From the NCBI RefSeq assembly GCF_020748185.1, contig NZ_JAHZMO010000006.1, positions 1 through 64,000 on the forward strand: a DNA stretch of 64,000 nucleotides, given 5' to 3'. Below the pieces are notes generated by a model. The model searched no databases. It had not been told where the DNA came from and saw nothing but the letters and a program-made list of their open reading frames with translations. This stretch comes from Terrisporobacter petrolearius. Its GTDB lineage: Bacteria > Bacillota > Clostridia > Peptostreptococcales > Peptostreptococcaceae. Position numbers and translations under genes: made by a program. Of this stretch, positions 15,484 to 23,760 are shown piece after piece. Positions within the stretch are counted from its first letter, which is position 1, and every line of letters starts with the position of its first letter.

Positions 15484-16386
15484 GTGATTGAATTGAAAAA
15501 CTTAACAAAAGTTTATAAAGACAAAGTTGCAGTAGATAATTTGTCTTTTAATATTAAACCTGGTGTAGTTACAGGCTTTTTAGGTCCTAATGGTGCAGGG
15601 AAATCAACTACCATGAGAATGATTCTAAATCTAGTTAAACCATCTAAAGGAGAGGTAATTATTGATGGAAAGCAATATATAGATTTGAATCAGCCAATTT
15701 TAAAGATTGGTGCATTAATTGATGCTGATGATCTTAATCCAAAGTTGACAGCACTTCAACATTTGCAATTGATAGCTACAGCAAGCGGAATGCCAAGCGA
15801 CCGAGTAATTGAAATGATTGAAAAAACAGGGTTGGAAAAAGTAAAGAATAAGCAAATTGAAGAATATTCTTTGGGAATGAAACAGCGTTTAGGTATTGCT
15901 GCAGCATTGTTAGGGAATCCCGAGACTATTATATTGGATGAACCGTTTAATGGTTTAGATGTTGATGGCATTAAGTGGTTAAGGAGCTTAGCCAAAGATT
16001 TGGCAAAAGAGGGAAAATCAGTTTTAGTCTCTAGCCATCTAATGAGCGAAGTGCAAGCAATAGCGGAAAGAATTATTGTTTTAGCACAGGGAAAGCTATT
16101 AGCTGATATGTCAGTGGAGGAAATATCCCAAAAGAGCTACAGTGGATATTTAAGAATAAAAAGTGAAGATAATTCTAAGCTAGAAGATTTATTGAAGAAA
16201 AATGGAGCCTATATAAGCAAAGGCGAAGAAGGTTCTTTGCAGGTTAGAAATGTAGAGGGTGAAAAAATAGGAATTTTAGCTAAGGAAAATTATATTGCAA
16301 TCTTCGAACTTACAAAGGTTCAACCTTCCTTAGAGCAGCTATATTTAGAGCTTACAGAGGGCAAAGTTGATTATAAATCTAAGTAG
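15484..16386 (+). CDS. BcrA-type ABC exporter ATPase
   Basis: The 300-residue protein has a GTG start at 15484, with AAGGAGAGG upstream. Walker A GPNGAGKST, signature YSLGMKQRLGI, Walker B IILDEPFNGLD and an H-loop (SSHLMSE) are all present, followed by a C-terminal extension of about 80 residues, as in BcrA-like ATPases. It would power the permease encoded next. Ligands of such exporters include bacitracin, lantibiotics and other peptides; the substrate here is not determined. A 35-base fragment resembling its signature region occurs as a scar at 26938-26974. Confidence 0.9.
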   Translation: MIELKNLTKVYKDKVAVDNLSFNIKPGVVTGFLGPNGAGKSTTMRMILNLVKPSKGEVIIDGKQYIDLNQPILKIGALIDADDLNPKLTALQHLQLIATASGMPSDRVIEMIEKTGLEKVKNKQIEEYSLGMKQRLGIAAALLGNPETIILDEPFNGLDVDGIKWLRSLAKDLAKEGKSVLVSSHLMSEVQAIAERIIVLAQGKLLADMSVEEISQKSYSGYLRIKSEDNSKLEDLLKKNGAYISKGEEGSLQVRNVEGEKIGILAKENYIAIFELTKVQPSLEQLYLELTEGKVDYKSK

Positions 16387-16415
16387 GAATTAATTGAAAG
16401 AAAGGAAGTTAAAAA

Positions 16416-17213
16416 ATGATAATTAATAATAGAAAAGGTTCTTTAAGAAATTTGATTAAAGCAGAGTACCAAAAAATTGCGTTTCTTAAATCTTCAAAAA
16501 TATTTTTAATAGCTCTAATTATAGCAAGCTTAATGCTTGGGTTGATTTTTGCTTTAACAACCAACGTAACACAAGGAAATGCTATTAGCGAAATACCACC
16601 TATTGATGTGATTTCTGCATGCATGCTAGGAGTTGACGTAACAGCAATCATGTTAATTATATTTGCAGCTATTTCAAATGCTAAGGAGTTTTCCACAAAA
16701 CTGATTCATGTTACATTAGCTATAACTCCAAATCGAAAAAGATTATTTTTAAGTAAATTAATCACCTACTTTTTACTAGGTACAGTCATAAGCTTAATTG
16801 TAACGGTTTTAACTTATCTCGCCGGACAGCTGATTCTTTTGATCAACGGAAGACCAATGGTTTCTTTAACGGATCCTTTCTTAAGGCAGTTTATATTAGG
16901 TACCCTCTTTATGCCAGTGTTTTACTGTATATTAACTGTAGCAGCCGTATTTGTTTTTAGAAGTAGTGGAGGGGCAATTACCTTTTCCTTAGGTATTATG
17001 TTTGTTCCAGCTTTAGTAAAAATGTTCTCCCAAAGTATTCAAAAAATAATATTACCCCTGTTACCGCAGGCATCCTTGCATAGTTTATCGGGTACAGCAT
17101 CGAAAGGATCATACGAAATATTAGGTATTGGTGTAAGTATTCTTTTATTGTTTATGTGGATAGGTATAACTTCATTAATAGGTACTTTTCAATTTGTAAG
17201 GAAAGACGTATAG
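16416..17213 (+). CDS. ABC-2 type exporter permease
   Basis: The 265-residue protein has an N-terminal cytoplasmic stretch, then about six hydrophobic segments (for example FLIALIIASLMLGLIFAL, the AIMLIIFAAISNA region, LITYFLLGTVISLIVTVLTY, and a C-terminal LLLFMWIGITSLIG). This is the ABC-2 membrane subunit layout. It starts 30 bases after the ATPase gene with GAAAGGAAG as RBS. With the MerR regulator and ATPase it forms a three-gene operon for export of, or immunity to, a presumably membrane-active compound. Confidence 0.85.
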   Translation: MIINNRKGSLRNLIKAEYQKIAFLKSSKIFLIALIIASLMLGLIFALTTNVTQGNAISEIPPIDVISACMLGVDVTAIMLIIFAAISNAKEFSTKLIHVTLAITPNRKRLFLSKLITYFLLGTVISLIVTVLTYLAGQLILLINGRPMVSLTDPFLRQFILGTLFMPVFYCILTVAAVFVFRSSGGAITFSLGIMFVPALVKMFSQSIQKIILPLLPQASLHSLSGTASKGSYEILGIGVSILLLFMWIGITSLIGTFQFVRKDV

Positions 17214-17262
17214 GCAATCAACAAGCAAAACATATTACAGATAATTTACGAGGAGGATTATG

Positions 17263-17864
17263 ATGGATTTATTGAATCTTATTATAGAATATCATAAAGA
17301 TACAAAGAGGTTGGGTCCAGGGAGTGATAAAGCAACTAAAAAGGCACTAAGTTTTATACCTCAGTTAAATTAAAACTCTCAAATATTAGATGTTGGCTGT
17401 GGAACAGGAGCGCAGACGATGGTACTTGCTCAAAGCACAAGAGCGAACTTAATTGCAGTAGATATGCTACCACAGTTTTTAGAAAAACTAGATGAGAAAA
17501 TTAAAAATAATGGCCTAAGTAATCGTGTTGTAACAAAGAAAATGACAATGGAGAGCCTAAATTTTGAAGAAAAATCCTTTGATGTAATATGGTCAGAGGG
17601 GGCAATCTACAACATTGGTAGCTTTCTATTCTTGAGAAACGTGGATATACTCCTGTTTCACATTTTGTCCTAGATGATTCTTGTTGGGTTGATAATTACT
17701 ATAAGCCGATACTTGAAAGATCAGAAGAATTTTTGAAAAAATATAATTATGCTGATGAGTCAAAAGAATTCATTGAAGCAGGTGAAATTGAAGCCGATAT
17801 GTATAATCGATTTAAGGATCATTACAGCTATGTATTTTATATCGCAAAGAAAGACAGTAGTTAA
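17263..17864 (+). pseudogene. SAM-dependent methyltransferase, disrupted
   Basis: The gene has a good RBS (GAGGAGG) and start. The frame carries a TAA at codon 37 (17371), then resumes with the SAM-binding glycine motif LDVGCGTGAQT and the motif FDVIWSEGAIYNIG. After a frameshift and probable deletion near 17620 it ends with CWVDNYYKPILER...YSYVFYIAKKDSS. It is a class I methyltransferase related to those that often follow drug-export operons. Both lesions would block full translation. A second copy of its 3' end occurs at 18611-18709. Confidence 0.75.
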
Positions 17865-18139
17865 TAGAATCATATGGGAAACCTCTTCTTATAAATAAGT
17901 TAAATGGTATTAAAGCTGAAGGTGGATGTTATAGGGTTGGTTTTTCCAACCATTCAATTATAGTTAAGCATATGACAAAACCCCAGGAATACTTATTCTA
18001 TAATAAATGTTCCTCTTTTTTAAAGGAATTTCGTAAGAATATTCCATCTTTATACTGGTCACATAAAGACGAAAATGAATATTGGATTGTAATAGAAGAT
18101 ATAGCCTATACGCTGATGTTTAGCACGAACTATTACTAA
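17861..18139 (+). pseudogene. Phosphotransferase (APH-like kinase) N-terminal fragment
   Basis: A frame without a proper start reads KPLLINKLNGIKAEGGCYRV, then HSIIVKHMTKPQEYLFYNK and ENEYWIVIEDI. This is the pattern of the N-lobe of aminoglycoside-phosphotransferase-fold kinases (the Lys in VKHM, then the hinge WIVIEDI). It ends at 18139 before the C-lobe with the catalytic loop. It is therefore a fragment. The substrate class cannot be inferred. Confidence 0.5.
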
Positions 18140-18238
18140 TTCAAAAATTAATTAAAAATTTTTTCACCACAGAATTTTTCAATTCTTTTATACACATAAT
18201 ATTTGGTAATAATATAAAGTATAAAAGGATGTGCGAGC

Positions 18239-18537
18239 GTGATAAATTTGAAAGATAAACAAAAGATTATTTTGGATTATATAAAAAATAATAAATCTCA
18301 ACGAGAGATTCAAAGAGAAACTGGAATAGCTCGAGACACCATAAGAAAATATATCAAAGAATATGAGGAGAGGCTTCGCCAAGCGGGTAAAAATCTGACA
18401 GAAATAGAAAAAGCTGATTTAATTGATGATATAACACAAAAACCAAAGTATAAATCATCTCCTAGATCAAAACAGTAGTCACTGAAGAAGTAACTGTAAA
18501 ACTTTATGTTGAAGATAATATCCTCAGAGAATATTAA
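18239..18537 (+). pseudogene. IS21-family transposase (IstA) N-terminal remnant
   Basis: A GTG start follows AAAGGATGTG and encodes a helix-turn-helix (KNNKSQREIQRETGIARDTIRKYIKEYE) typical of IstA proteins of IS21-type elements. The frame stops at a TAG at 18476. After a one-base shift it continues as VVTEEVTVKLYVEDNILREY to 18537. The DDE catalytic domain is absent and no istB follows, so the element is dead. Confidence 0.6.
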
Positions 18538-18610
18538 TTAGCTATTTTTACATCAGCATTTAGTAACTATAAGATGGGCAAAGCTATTTCCAAAAGAAGA
18601 TACTTCATGC

Positions 18611-18709
18611 TTTTTAGAAGCAGTTGAAGCAGGTAAGGTTGAGGTTGATTTGTATAATAGGTTTAAGGATTATTACAGTTATGTATTTTATATTGCAAAG
18701 AAAAAATAG
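18611..18709 (+). pseudogene. Second copy of the methyltransferase 3' end
   Basis: The frame FLEAVEAGKVEVDLYNRFKD, then YYSYVFYIAKKK, closely parallels the end of the disrupted methyltransferase at 17780-17864 (EFIEAGEIEADMYNRFKDH...YVFYIAKK). It lacks all catalytic motifs. The two tails, about 850 bases apart, are similar but not identical, so they come from related genes and not from a recent duplication. Confidence 0.6.
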
Positions 18710-18769
18710 AATATGTAGCTTCAAATCAGGTAAGCAATACAAAATTTATAGTGGAGGTAAAGTTGAAAC

Positions 18770-19192
18770 ATGGAGCCAAGAATTTCCGTAATTACATTAG
18801 GCGTTGATAATTTGGAAAAATCATTAAAATTTTATCGAGATGGTTTAGGATTCCCAACAGAGGGTATTGTAGGGAATGAATTTGAACATGGAGCAGTTGC
18901 GTTTTTTGATTTGAATGGTGGTTTGAAATTAGCAATTTGGAAACGAGAAGATATTGCGTTCGAAGCAAGCGTTATACAAACGGCACTAAACCCGACTGAA
19001 TTTACATTGGGTCACAATGTAAATAGTAAGGAAAAAGTAGATATGGTATTAAAAAAAGCTAAGGAATCAGGAGCAACTATAACAGATCCTGCACACGAAA
19101 CCTTTTGGGGCGGTTATTCTGGACACTTTCAAGACCCGGATGGTCACTTATGGGAAGTAGTTTGGAATCCTGCCTGGAAGATTGATGACTAA
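18770..19192 (+). CDS. VOC-superfamily (glyoxalase/bleomycin-resistance-like) protein
   Basis: The 140-residue protein starts with an ATG after GTGGAGG. The fold repeats are visible: ISVITLGVDNLEKSLKFYRDGLGF at the N-terminus and a C-terminal half ending GHFQDPDGHLWEVVWNPAW, whose Glu is a usual metal ligand. VOC proteins include glyoxalase I, dioxygenases and drug-binding proteins; the GHLWEV ending alone does not separate them. It stands alone, downstream of the decayed resistance remnants. Confidence 0.8.
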   Translation: MEPRISVITLGVDNLEKSLKFYRDGLGFPTEGIVGNEFEHGAVAFFDLNGGLKLAIWKREDIAFEASVIQTALNPTEFTLGHNVNSKEKVDMVLKKAKESGATITDPAHETFWGGYSGHFQDPDGHLWEVVWNPAWKIDD

Positions 19193-19577
19193 TCTAAGGA
19201 TTTTCGAAAGCATGTTATAATAAAAGGAAATTGAACAAACTGAATAAAGGAATGAAGAATGAATCTTCCTTCTTTTTCATGTCCCCTGCTTGTGCAATAG
19301 TCTCTTCATAACTTAAAAAAGGATTGATGTAATTTGAGAATGGATAGATTAATTTCCATTATTATGATTTTACTTGAACGATGTACAGTCAACTTTGGAT
19401 TTAATAGTAACAGTAAGTTTTGGAACTAGTTGCTATCGTATAATTGGATTTTTGATGAATTTATAGACTTTTGATTTTCTATGAGTTATCATATTATAAT
19501 GGTACGCCCTTAAGCTCTTTTAGGGGTTTGAGGATTATTTTTATGTATTTAAAATTAAAAGAAGGAGTTGTTGTCTT

Positions 19578-19625
19578 ATGTTTAATAATAGCATTGTAGT
19601 AACCTGGGAGGGTTATGCAAAATAA
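19578..19625 (+). CDS. Possible leader peptide upstream of rsgA
   Basis: The 15-codon ORF MFNNSIVVTWEGYAK has a strong RBS (AGAAGGAG at 19559-19566) and ends 58 bases before rsgA. Its 3' half forms the left arm of a hairpin: TGGGAGG at 19605-19611 pairs with CCTCCCA at 19638-19644. The T-run after it is weak. The position resembles the leader ORFs of the drug-inducible genes in this window, suggesting translational or transcriptional sensing. I do not recognise the peptide. Confidence 0.5.
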   Translation: MFNNSIVVTWEGYAK

Positions 19626-19683
19626 ATTAGTGTATAGCCTCCCATAAGTTTATTTGAATTAAACAAATTTAGGAGGGTAAAAA

Positions 19684-20772
19684 ATGAATAATATAGATAT
19701 GGAAAACTTAGGGCTTAGCCAAAGATTTGTAACTGAGGCTACTTTATATAAAGGACTTTATATTGGGAGAGTAATTTCGCAATATAAAAATCTATACAAG
19801 GTTGTAACTGAAAATGGTGAGTTAACAGCAGAGGTTTCTGGTAAGTTTCGTTTTGAAGTAAAGACTGTTTCTGATTTTCCTGCAGTAGGTGATTTCGTTA
19901 TGTTAGATAGAACTGAAAATATTAGTGGAAATGCCATTATTCATAATGTGCTAACAAGAAAAAGTGCATTTATTAGGAGGGCTGCGGGAACTTCAAATGA
20001 GGAACAAATTGTAGCTTCAAATATAGATACGGTTTTTATCTGTATGTCTCTTAATAATGATTTTAATATTCGTAGAATAGAACGTTATCTTGGAATTGCC
20101 TGGGATAGTGGAGCAAATCCGGTTATTGTGCTTACTAAATCTGATCTTTGCAAGGATCTCTCTGAAAAGCTAATAGAAATTGATACTGTTGCTATGGGAG
20201 TGGATGTTATAGTTACTTCAAGTATGAGCGAGGACGGTTATTTACCAGTTAAAAGTTATCTTGGCAGTGGAAAAACTATTGCTTTTATAGGCTCCTCGGG
20301 TGTTGGGAAGTCTACCTTGATTAATAGGCTTATTGGCGAAAATATTCTTGAAACGAATGAATTAAGAAATGATGATAAAGGCAGACATACAACAACGAGA
20401 CGAGAGATGTTAATTATCCCCCATGGTGGCGTTGTTATTGATACTCCTGGAATGAGAGAGCTTGGAATTGAAAGTGCTGATTTATCAAAAACCTTTACTG
20501 ATATTGATGAGCTATCAGCTAAGTGTAAGTTTAGAGACTGTACTCATTCTAATGAACCAAAATGTGCTGTGCAAGAGGCCATAAGCACTGGTTTGATTTC
20601 TAGAGACAGGTTAGAGAGCTATTTAAAGCTTAAGAAAGAAGCTAAATACGAAGGATTAAATTCTAGACAAATTGAAAATGAAAAGTTAAATGAGATCTCT
20701 AAGGAATTTGGCGGCATGAAGAGTGCGCGAAAGATGCTGAAAGAGAAAAGTAAATCAAGGCAAAAAATTTAA
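19684..20772 (+). CDS. rsgA: Ribosome small-subunit-dependent GTPase RsgA (YjeQ/YloQ family)
   Basis: The 362-residue protein, ATG after TAGGAGGG, has an N-terminal OB-fold, then the circularly permuted GTPase order. G4 (VLTKSDL) comes first, then G1 (GSSGVGKST, about residues 205-213), G3 (DTPGMREL), and a C-terminal zinc finger with Cys/His ligands (C...CTH...C, within KCKFRDCTHSNEPKCAV). RsgA releases or checks late assembly factors on the 30S subunit and is stimulated by it. The gene is not in the usual prpC-prkC-rsgA-rpe setting but stands alone behind a leader ORF among ribosome-drug resistance genes. It may be an extra, stress-induced copy; whether another copy exists cannot be seen here. 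Confidence 0.9.
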   Translation: MNNIDMENLGLSQRFVTEATLYKGLYIGRVISQYKNLYKVVTENGELTAEVSGKFRFEVKTVSDFPAVGDFVMLDRTENISGNAIIHNVLTRKSAFIRRAAGTSNEEQIVASNIDTVFICMSLNNDFNIRRIERYLGIAWDSGANPVIVLTKSDLCKDLSEKLIEIDTVAMGVDVIVTSSMSEDGYLPVKSYLGSGKTIAFIGSSGVGKSTLINRLIGENILETNELRNDDKGRHTTTRREMLIIPHGGVVIDTPGMRELGIESADLSKTFTDIDELSAKCKFRDCTHSNEPKCAVQEAISTGLISRDRLESYLKLKKEAKYEGLNSRQIENEKLNEISKEFGGMKSARKMLKEKSKSRQKI

Positions 20773-20830
20773 CCCATTAGATAGATTCAATAGAGGATTT
20801 TTAATCCCTAAGTATAAAATCAAATAGTCT

Positions 20831-20860
20831 CATACCCCCTTGATTATAGGGGGTAAATCT
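20831..20860 (+). terminator. Hairpin after rsgA
   Basis: TACCCCC at 20833-20839 pairs with GGGGGTA at 20849-20855 around a 9-base loop. No strong T-run follows (AATCTTTAC), so it is a weak terminator or an mRNA 3'-end protector. Confidence 0.45.
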
Positions 20861-21053
20861 TTACTCAAAGCAAATATTTCTGCGTATTAGTATCATCATT
20901 CTATCAAAACCCACGTGGAGAGCGTTGTGTTATTGGAGAAGAAATAGGTTGATATCAAAGGCTTTGAAGGTTTTTAAGTAAATATTGAATAAATCAACTT
21001 ATTGTGTTAAAATATAGGTTGATAAAAATAAAAATTTAGGAGGAACCGAAACT

Positions 21054-21080
21054 ATGACAGCATCAATACGTTTAAGATAA
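21054..21080 (+). CDS. Mef leader peptide MTASIRLR
   Basis: ATG ACA GCA TCA ATA CGT TTA AGA TAA follows TTAGGAGG. It differs at one residue from the leader MTASMRLR described upstream of streptococcal mef genes, where macrolide-stalled ribosomes prevent termination. It is followed directly by the attenuator terminator. Confidence 0.85.
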   Translation: MTASIRLR

Positions 21081-21087
21081 TTTGGCA

Positions 21088-21128
21088 ATAAAAAAGGCAG
21101 AATCTATCCCTGATGATAGGCTTTTTTG
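21088..21128 (+). terminator. Attenuator terminator of the mef gene
   Basis: CTATC near 21104 and GATAG near 21115 form a hairpin extended by AAAAAAGGC upstream and GCTTTTTT downstream. It lies 8 bases past the leader ORF and about 215 bases before mef. This is the position expected for ribosome-stalling-controlled termination. Confidence 0.7.
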
Positions 21129-21344
21129 TTGTGCTTATTTATACGATATTGAGCATTCATTAGTTACGGTAAGCTATAGTTTCTTTAGCTATACCTTTAT
21201 TTAACTATGTCTTTTCAAGAATGTTTTCATCTTGTATACATGCAGACTAAAGCCACATTGTGGATTTTGGCCTGCATTTTTTATTGCTTAGAACATTATT
21301 AAAAATAAAAATTTAAGTAAAATAATATGCAGGAGGTAATAAAA

Positions 21345-22562
21345 ATGGAAAAATATAATAATTGGAAACTGAAGTTTTTTACAATATGGGCAGGACAGGC
21401 AGTATCTTTAATTACAAGTGCCATCCTACAAATGGCGATTATTTTTTATCTTACAGAAAAAACAGGATCTGCGATGGTCTTGTCTATGGCCTCACTAGTG
21501 GGCTTTCTACCATATGCGGTTTTTGGGCCAGCTATTGGTGTGTTAGTAGATCGCTATGATAGGAAAAAGATAATGATTGGCGCTGATTTAATTATCGCAG
21601 CAGCTGGAGCAGTGCTAGCTATTATTGCATTGTATATGGAGTTACCTGTATGGATGGTTATGGTAGTATTGTTTATCCGTAGCATTGGTACGGCTTTTCA
21701 TTCACCTGCTTTGAATGCGGTCACTCCTCTTTTAGTACCGGAAGATCAGTTGACCAAATGTGCGGGTTATAGCCAGTCCTTGCAGTCTATAAGTTATATT
21801 TTAAGTCCAGCAGTTGCGGCATTGTTATACTCTGTTTGGGAATTAAATGCGATTATAGCCATTGATGTGATAGGTGCTATAATTGCTAGTCTCACAGTAG
21901 CATTCGTGAGTATTCCAAAGCTTAAAGTAGAAGAAAAAAACTTGAACCAAAATTTTATAGAAGAGATGAGAGAAGGATTTTTGGTCTTAAAGAATAATAA
22001 AGGATTGTTCGCTTTATTATTAATAGGAACACTATATATGTTTGTTTATATGCCTATCAATGCATTATATCCTTTAATCACCATGGAATATTTTAATGGT
22101 ACACCGATGCATATTTCTATTACGGAGATTGCTTATGCATCTGGTATGCTGGCAGGTGGTTTGATATTAGGGTTATTTGGGAGCTATAAAAAGCGAATCT
22201 TATTAATAACGTTATCTATTCTTATGATGGGTATAAGCTTAACTATTTCAGGATTACTTCCATCAAGCGGATTTGTGATATTTTTAGCCTGCTGTACATT
22301 TATGGGGCTTTCGGTACCATTTTACAGCGGTGTGCAAACAGCTCTTTTTCAGGAGAAAATTAAGCCTGAATATTTAGGACGTGTATTTTCTTTGACAGGG
22401 AGCATCATGTCACTTGCTATGCCAATTGGATTAATACTTTCAGGATTCTTTGCTGATACAATTGGTGTAAATCATTGGTTTTTAATATCAGGTATTTTAA
22501 TCATCGGCATTGCTATAGTTTGCCCGATGATAACCGAAATTAGAAAATTAGATTCAAAATAA
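21345..22562 (+). CDS. mef: Mef-type macrolide efflux MFS transporter
   Basis: The protein has 405 residues, the standard Mef length. ATG at 21345 follows AGGAGG; the in-frame ATG at 21327 overlaps the RBS. Twelve membrane segments are evident, with the MFS loop GVLVDRYDRKK between segments 2 and 3. The sequence resembles Mef(A)/Mef(E) throughout (KYNNWKLKFFTIWAGQAVSL, FYSGVQTALFQEKI, the end TEIRKLDSK) with many scattered differences, so it is a distinct allele. Mef proteins export 14- and 15-membered macrolides and in streptococci work with Msr(D), whose gene normally follows. Here no ABC-F gene follows; a possible relic of its RBS (TTGGAGGGATATT) is at about 22575. Confidence 0.9.
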   Translation: MEKYNNWKLKFFTIWAGQAVSLITSAILQMAIIFYLTEKTGSAMVLSMASLVGFLPYAVFGPAIGVLVDRYDRKKIMIGADLIIAAAGAVLAIIALYMELPVWMVMVVLFIRSIGTAFHSPALNAVTPLLVPEDQLTKCAGYSQSLQSISYILSPAVAALLYSVWELNAIIAIDVIGAIIASLTVAFVSIPKLKVEEKNLNQNFIEEMREGFLVLKNNKGLFALLLIGTLYMFVYMPINALYPLITMEYFNGTPMHISITEIAYASGMLAGGLILGLFGSYKKRILLITLSILMMGISLTISGLLPSSGFVIFLACCTFMGLSVPFYSGVQTALFQEKIKPEYLGRVFSLTGSIMSLAMPIGLILSGFFADTIGVNHWFLISGILIIGIAIVCPMITEIRKLDSK

Positions 22563-22714
22563 AATAAATATTATTGGAGGGATATTTATAAAATCAAAGA
22601 TAAGAGATTAAAATTATCCCAATAAGATAATTATTTTATTTTTCGTATAGATAGATCGTAAGTAGTACAGTTGAAAAGATTATGGGTTTTGCCTAAAATC
22701 TAGGTAGGTTAGAC

Positions 22715-22756
22715 CCCTAATCAGGGAAAGTAAGGCCTTCAAGATAAACTTTGAAG
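22715..22756 (+). terminator. Strong terminator downstream of mef
   Basis: AGGCCTTCAAG near 22732 pairs with CTTTGAAGGCCT near 22749-22760, followed by ATTTTCGTGGAGG. The trailing TTTTCGTGGAGG recalls the hairpin tails at 742-756 and 12160-12180. The rest of the 22563-23056 gap holds no recognisable gene. Confidence 0.6.
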
Positions 22757-22986
22757 GCCTATTTTCGTGGAGGTATCACATACAACGTTAGAAATCGTTA
22801 AGAAGAATGTTATAGACAGGAATACAGTATTTTCCATAACTTTCAAAATATTGACTAATTAGATTTATTTGTTTTGTATAGTAAATTTATATAAATAATA
22901 AACTAACTATGGAAAGAATCAGATTCTAGGTATAAAAACAATTTTGCTTTAGGTGGAGAGTGTTTTTACGCATAACTAAATAAATA

Positions 22987-23038
22987 TTGACATAAGGATA
23001 AATATTATATATCATATTAATATACCAACGGTCGGTTT
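22987..23038 (+). promoter_or_regulatory. Promoter and TetR-type operator
   Basis: TTGACA at 22987-22992 and TATCAT at 23010-23015 are 17 bases apart. ACCAAC-G-GTCGGT at 23024-23036 is a near-perfect inverted repeat of the type bound by TetR-family repressors, placed at the transcription start, 20 bases before the tetR gene. Autorepression of tetR and the lactonase-like gene is likely. Confidence 0.65.
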
Positions 23039-23056
23039 ATTAAAAGGAGTGATATT

Positions 23057-23746
23057 ATGGCAAGAATCGTAAAACAAGAAGAATATAATGCAAAGCGCAA
23101 TGAGATTCTCAATGTTGCTCAAAACTTTGTTTATACAAAGGGATACGAGCAGATGACAATTCAGGATATATTGACTGAACTAGGCATTTCTAAGGGTACT
23201 TTTTTTCATTATTTTACATCAAAGCAGGCTATGTTGGAGGCACTTGTTGAACGCTTTATGGATCAGGGAGAAGAACAGATAACCCCAATAGTGAAGGATG
23301 AAGACCTATCGGCCATAGAGAAGTTAAATAATTACTTCGCAGTGGCGGGAAAGTGGAAGGTTGGACAAAAGGACTATTTGATTAGTCTAATGAGGGTATG
23401 GTACAGCGATGATAATGCAATTATCCGTCAGAAGATGCTCACTTATTCAACTAAACGAATTTCACCTTTACTTTCCGCTATTATTTTGCAAGGGCTACAT
23501 GAAGGTAAATTTAAACCTTCCTTTCCTGACTACGCAGGTGAAGTTGTGCTGTCTCTAATACAAAGTGTTTGGGATAGATTATCTATGATGATTCTAACTG
23601 ATGAGCATGACGGAAACAGTATTGACCAAATGAGAATCATGCTTGCAGCTTATACTGATTCCATAGAGAAGGTGTTGGGAATACCTGAGTCTACTCTTAG
23701 GCTAATTGATGATGAAACAATGAAACATTGGTTTAATATAAATTAA
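23057..23746 (+). CDS. TetR-family regulator
   Basis: The 229-residue protein, ATG after AAAGGAGTG, has an N-terminal HTH (FVYTKGYEQMTIQDILTELGISKGTFFHYFTSKQAML), the classic TetR DNA-binding domain. The C-terminal domain is helical with no motif that reveals a ligand. It precedes the metallo-beta-lactamase-fold gene by 14 bases and is probably co-transcribed with it, under the operator at 23024-23036. The ligand may be the hydrolase's substrate, by analogy with repressor-enzyme pairs; this is inference. Confidence 0.88.
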   Translation: MARIVKQEEYNAKRNEILNVAQNFVYTKGYEQMTIQDILTELGISKGTFFHYFTSKQAMLEALVERFMDQGEEQITPIVKDEDLSAIEKLNNYFAVAGKWKVGQKDYLISLMRVWYSDDNAIIRQKMLTYSTKRISPLLSAIILQGLHEGKFKPSFPDYAGEVVLSLIQSVWDRLSMMILTDEHDGNSIDQMRIMLAAYTDSIEKVLGIPESTLRLIDDETMKHWFNIN

Positions 23747-23760
23747 AGGAGATAATAACT

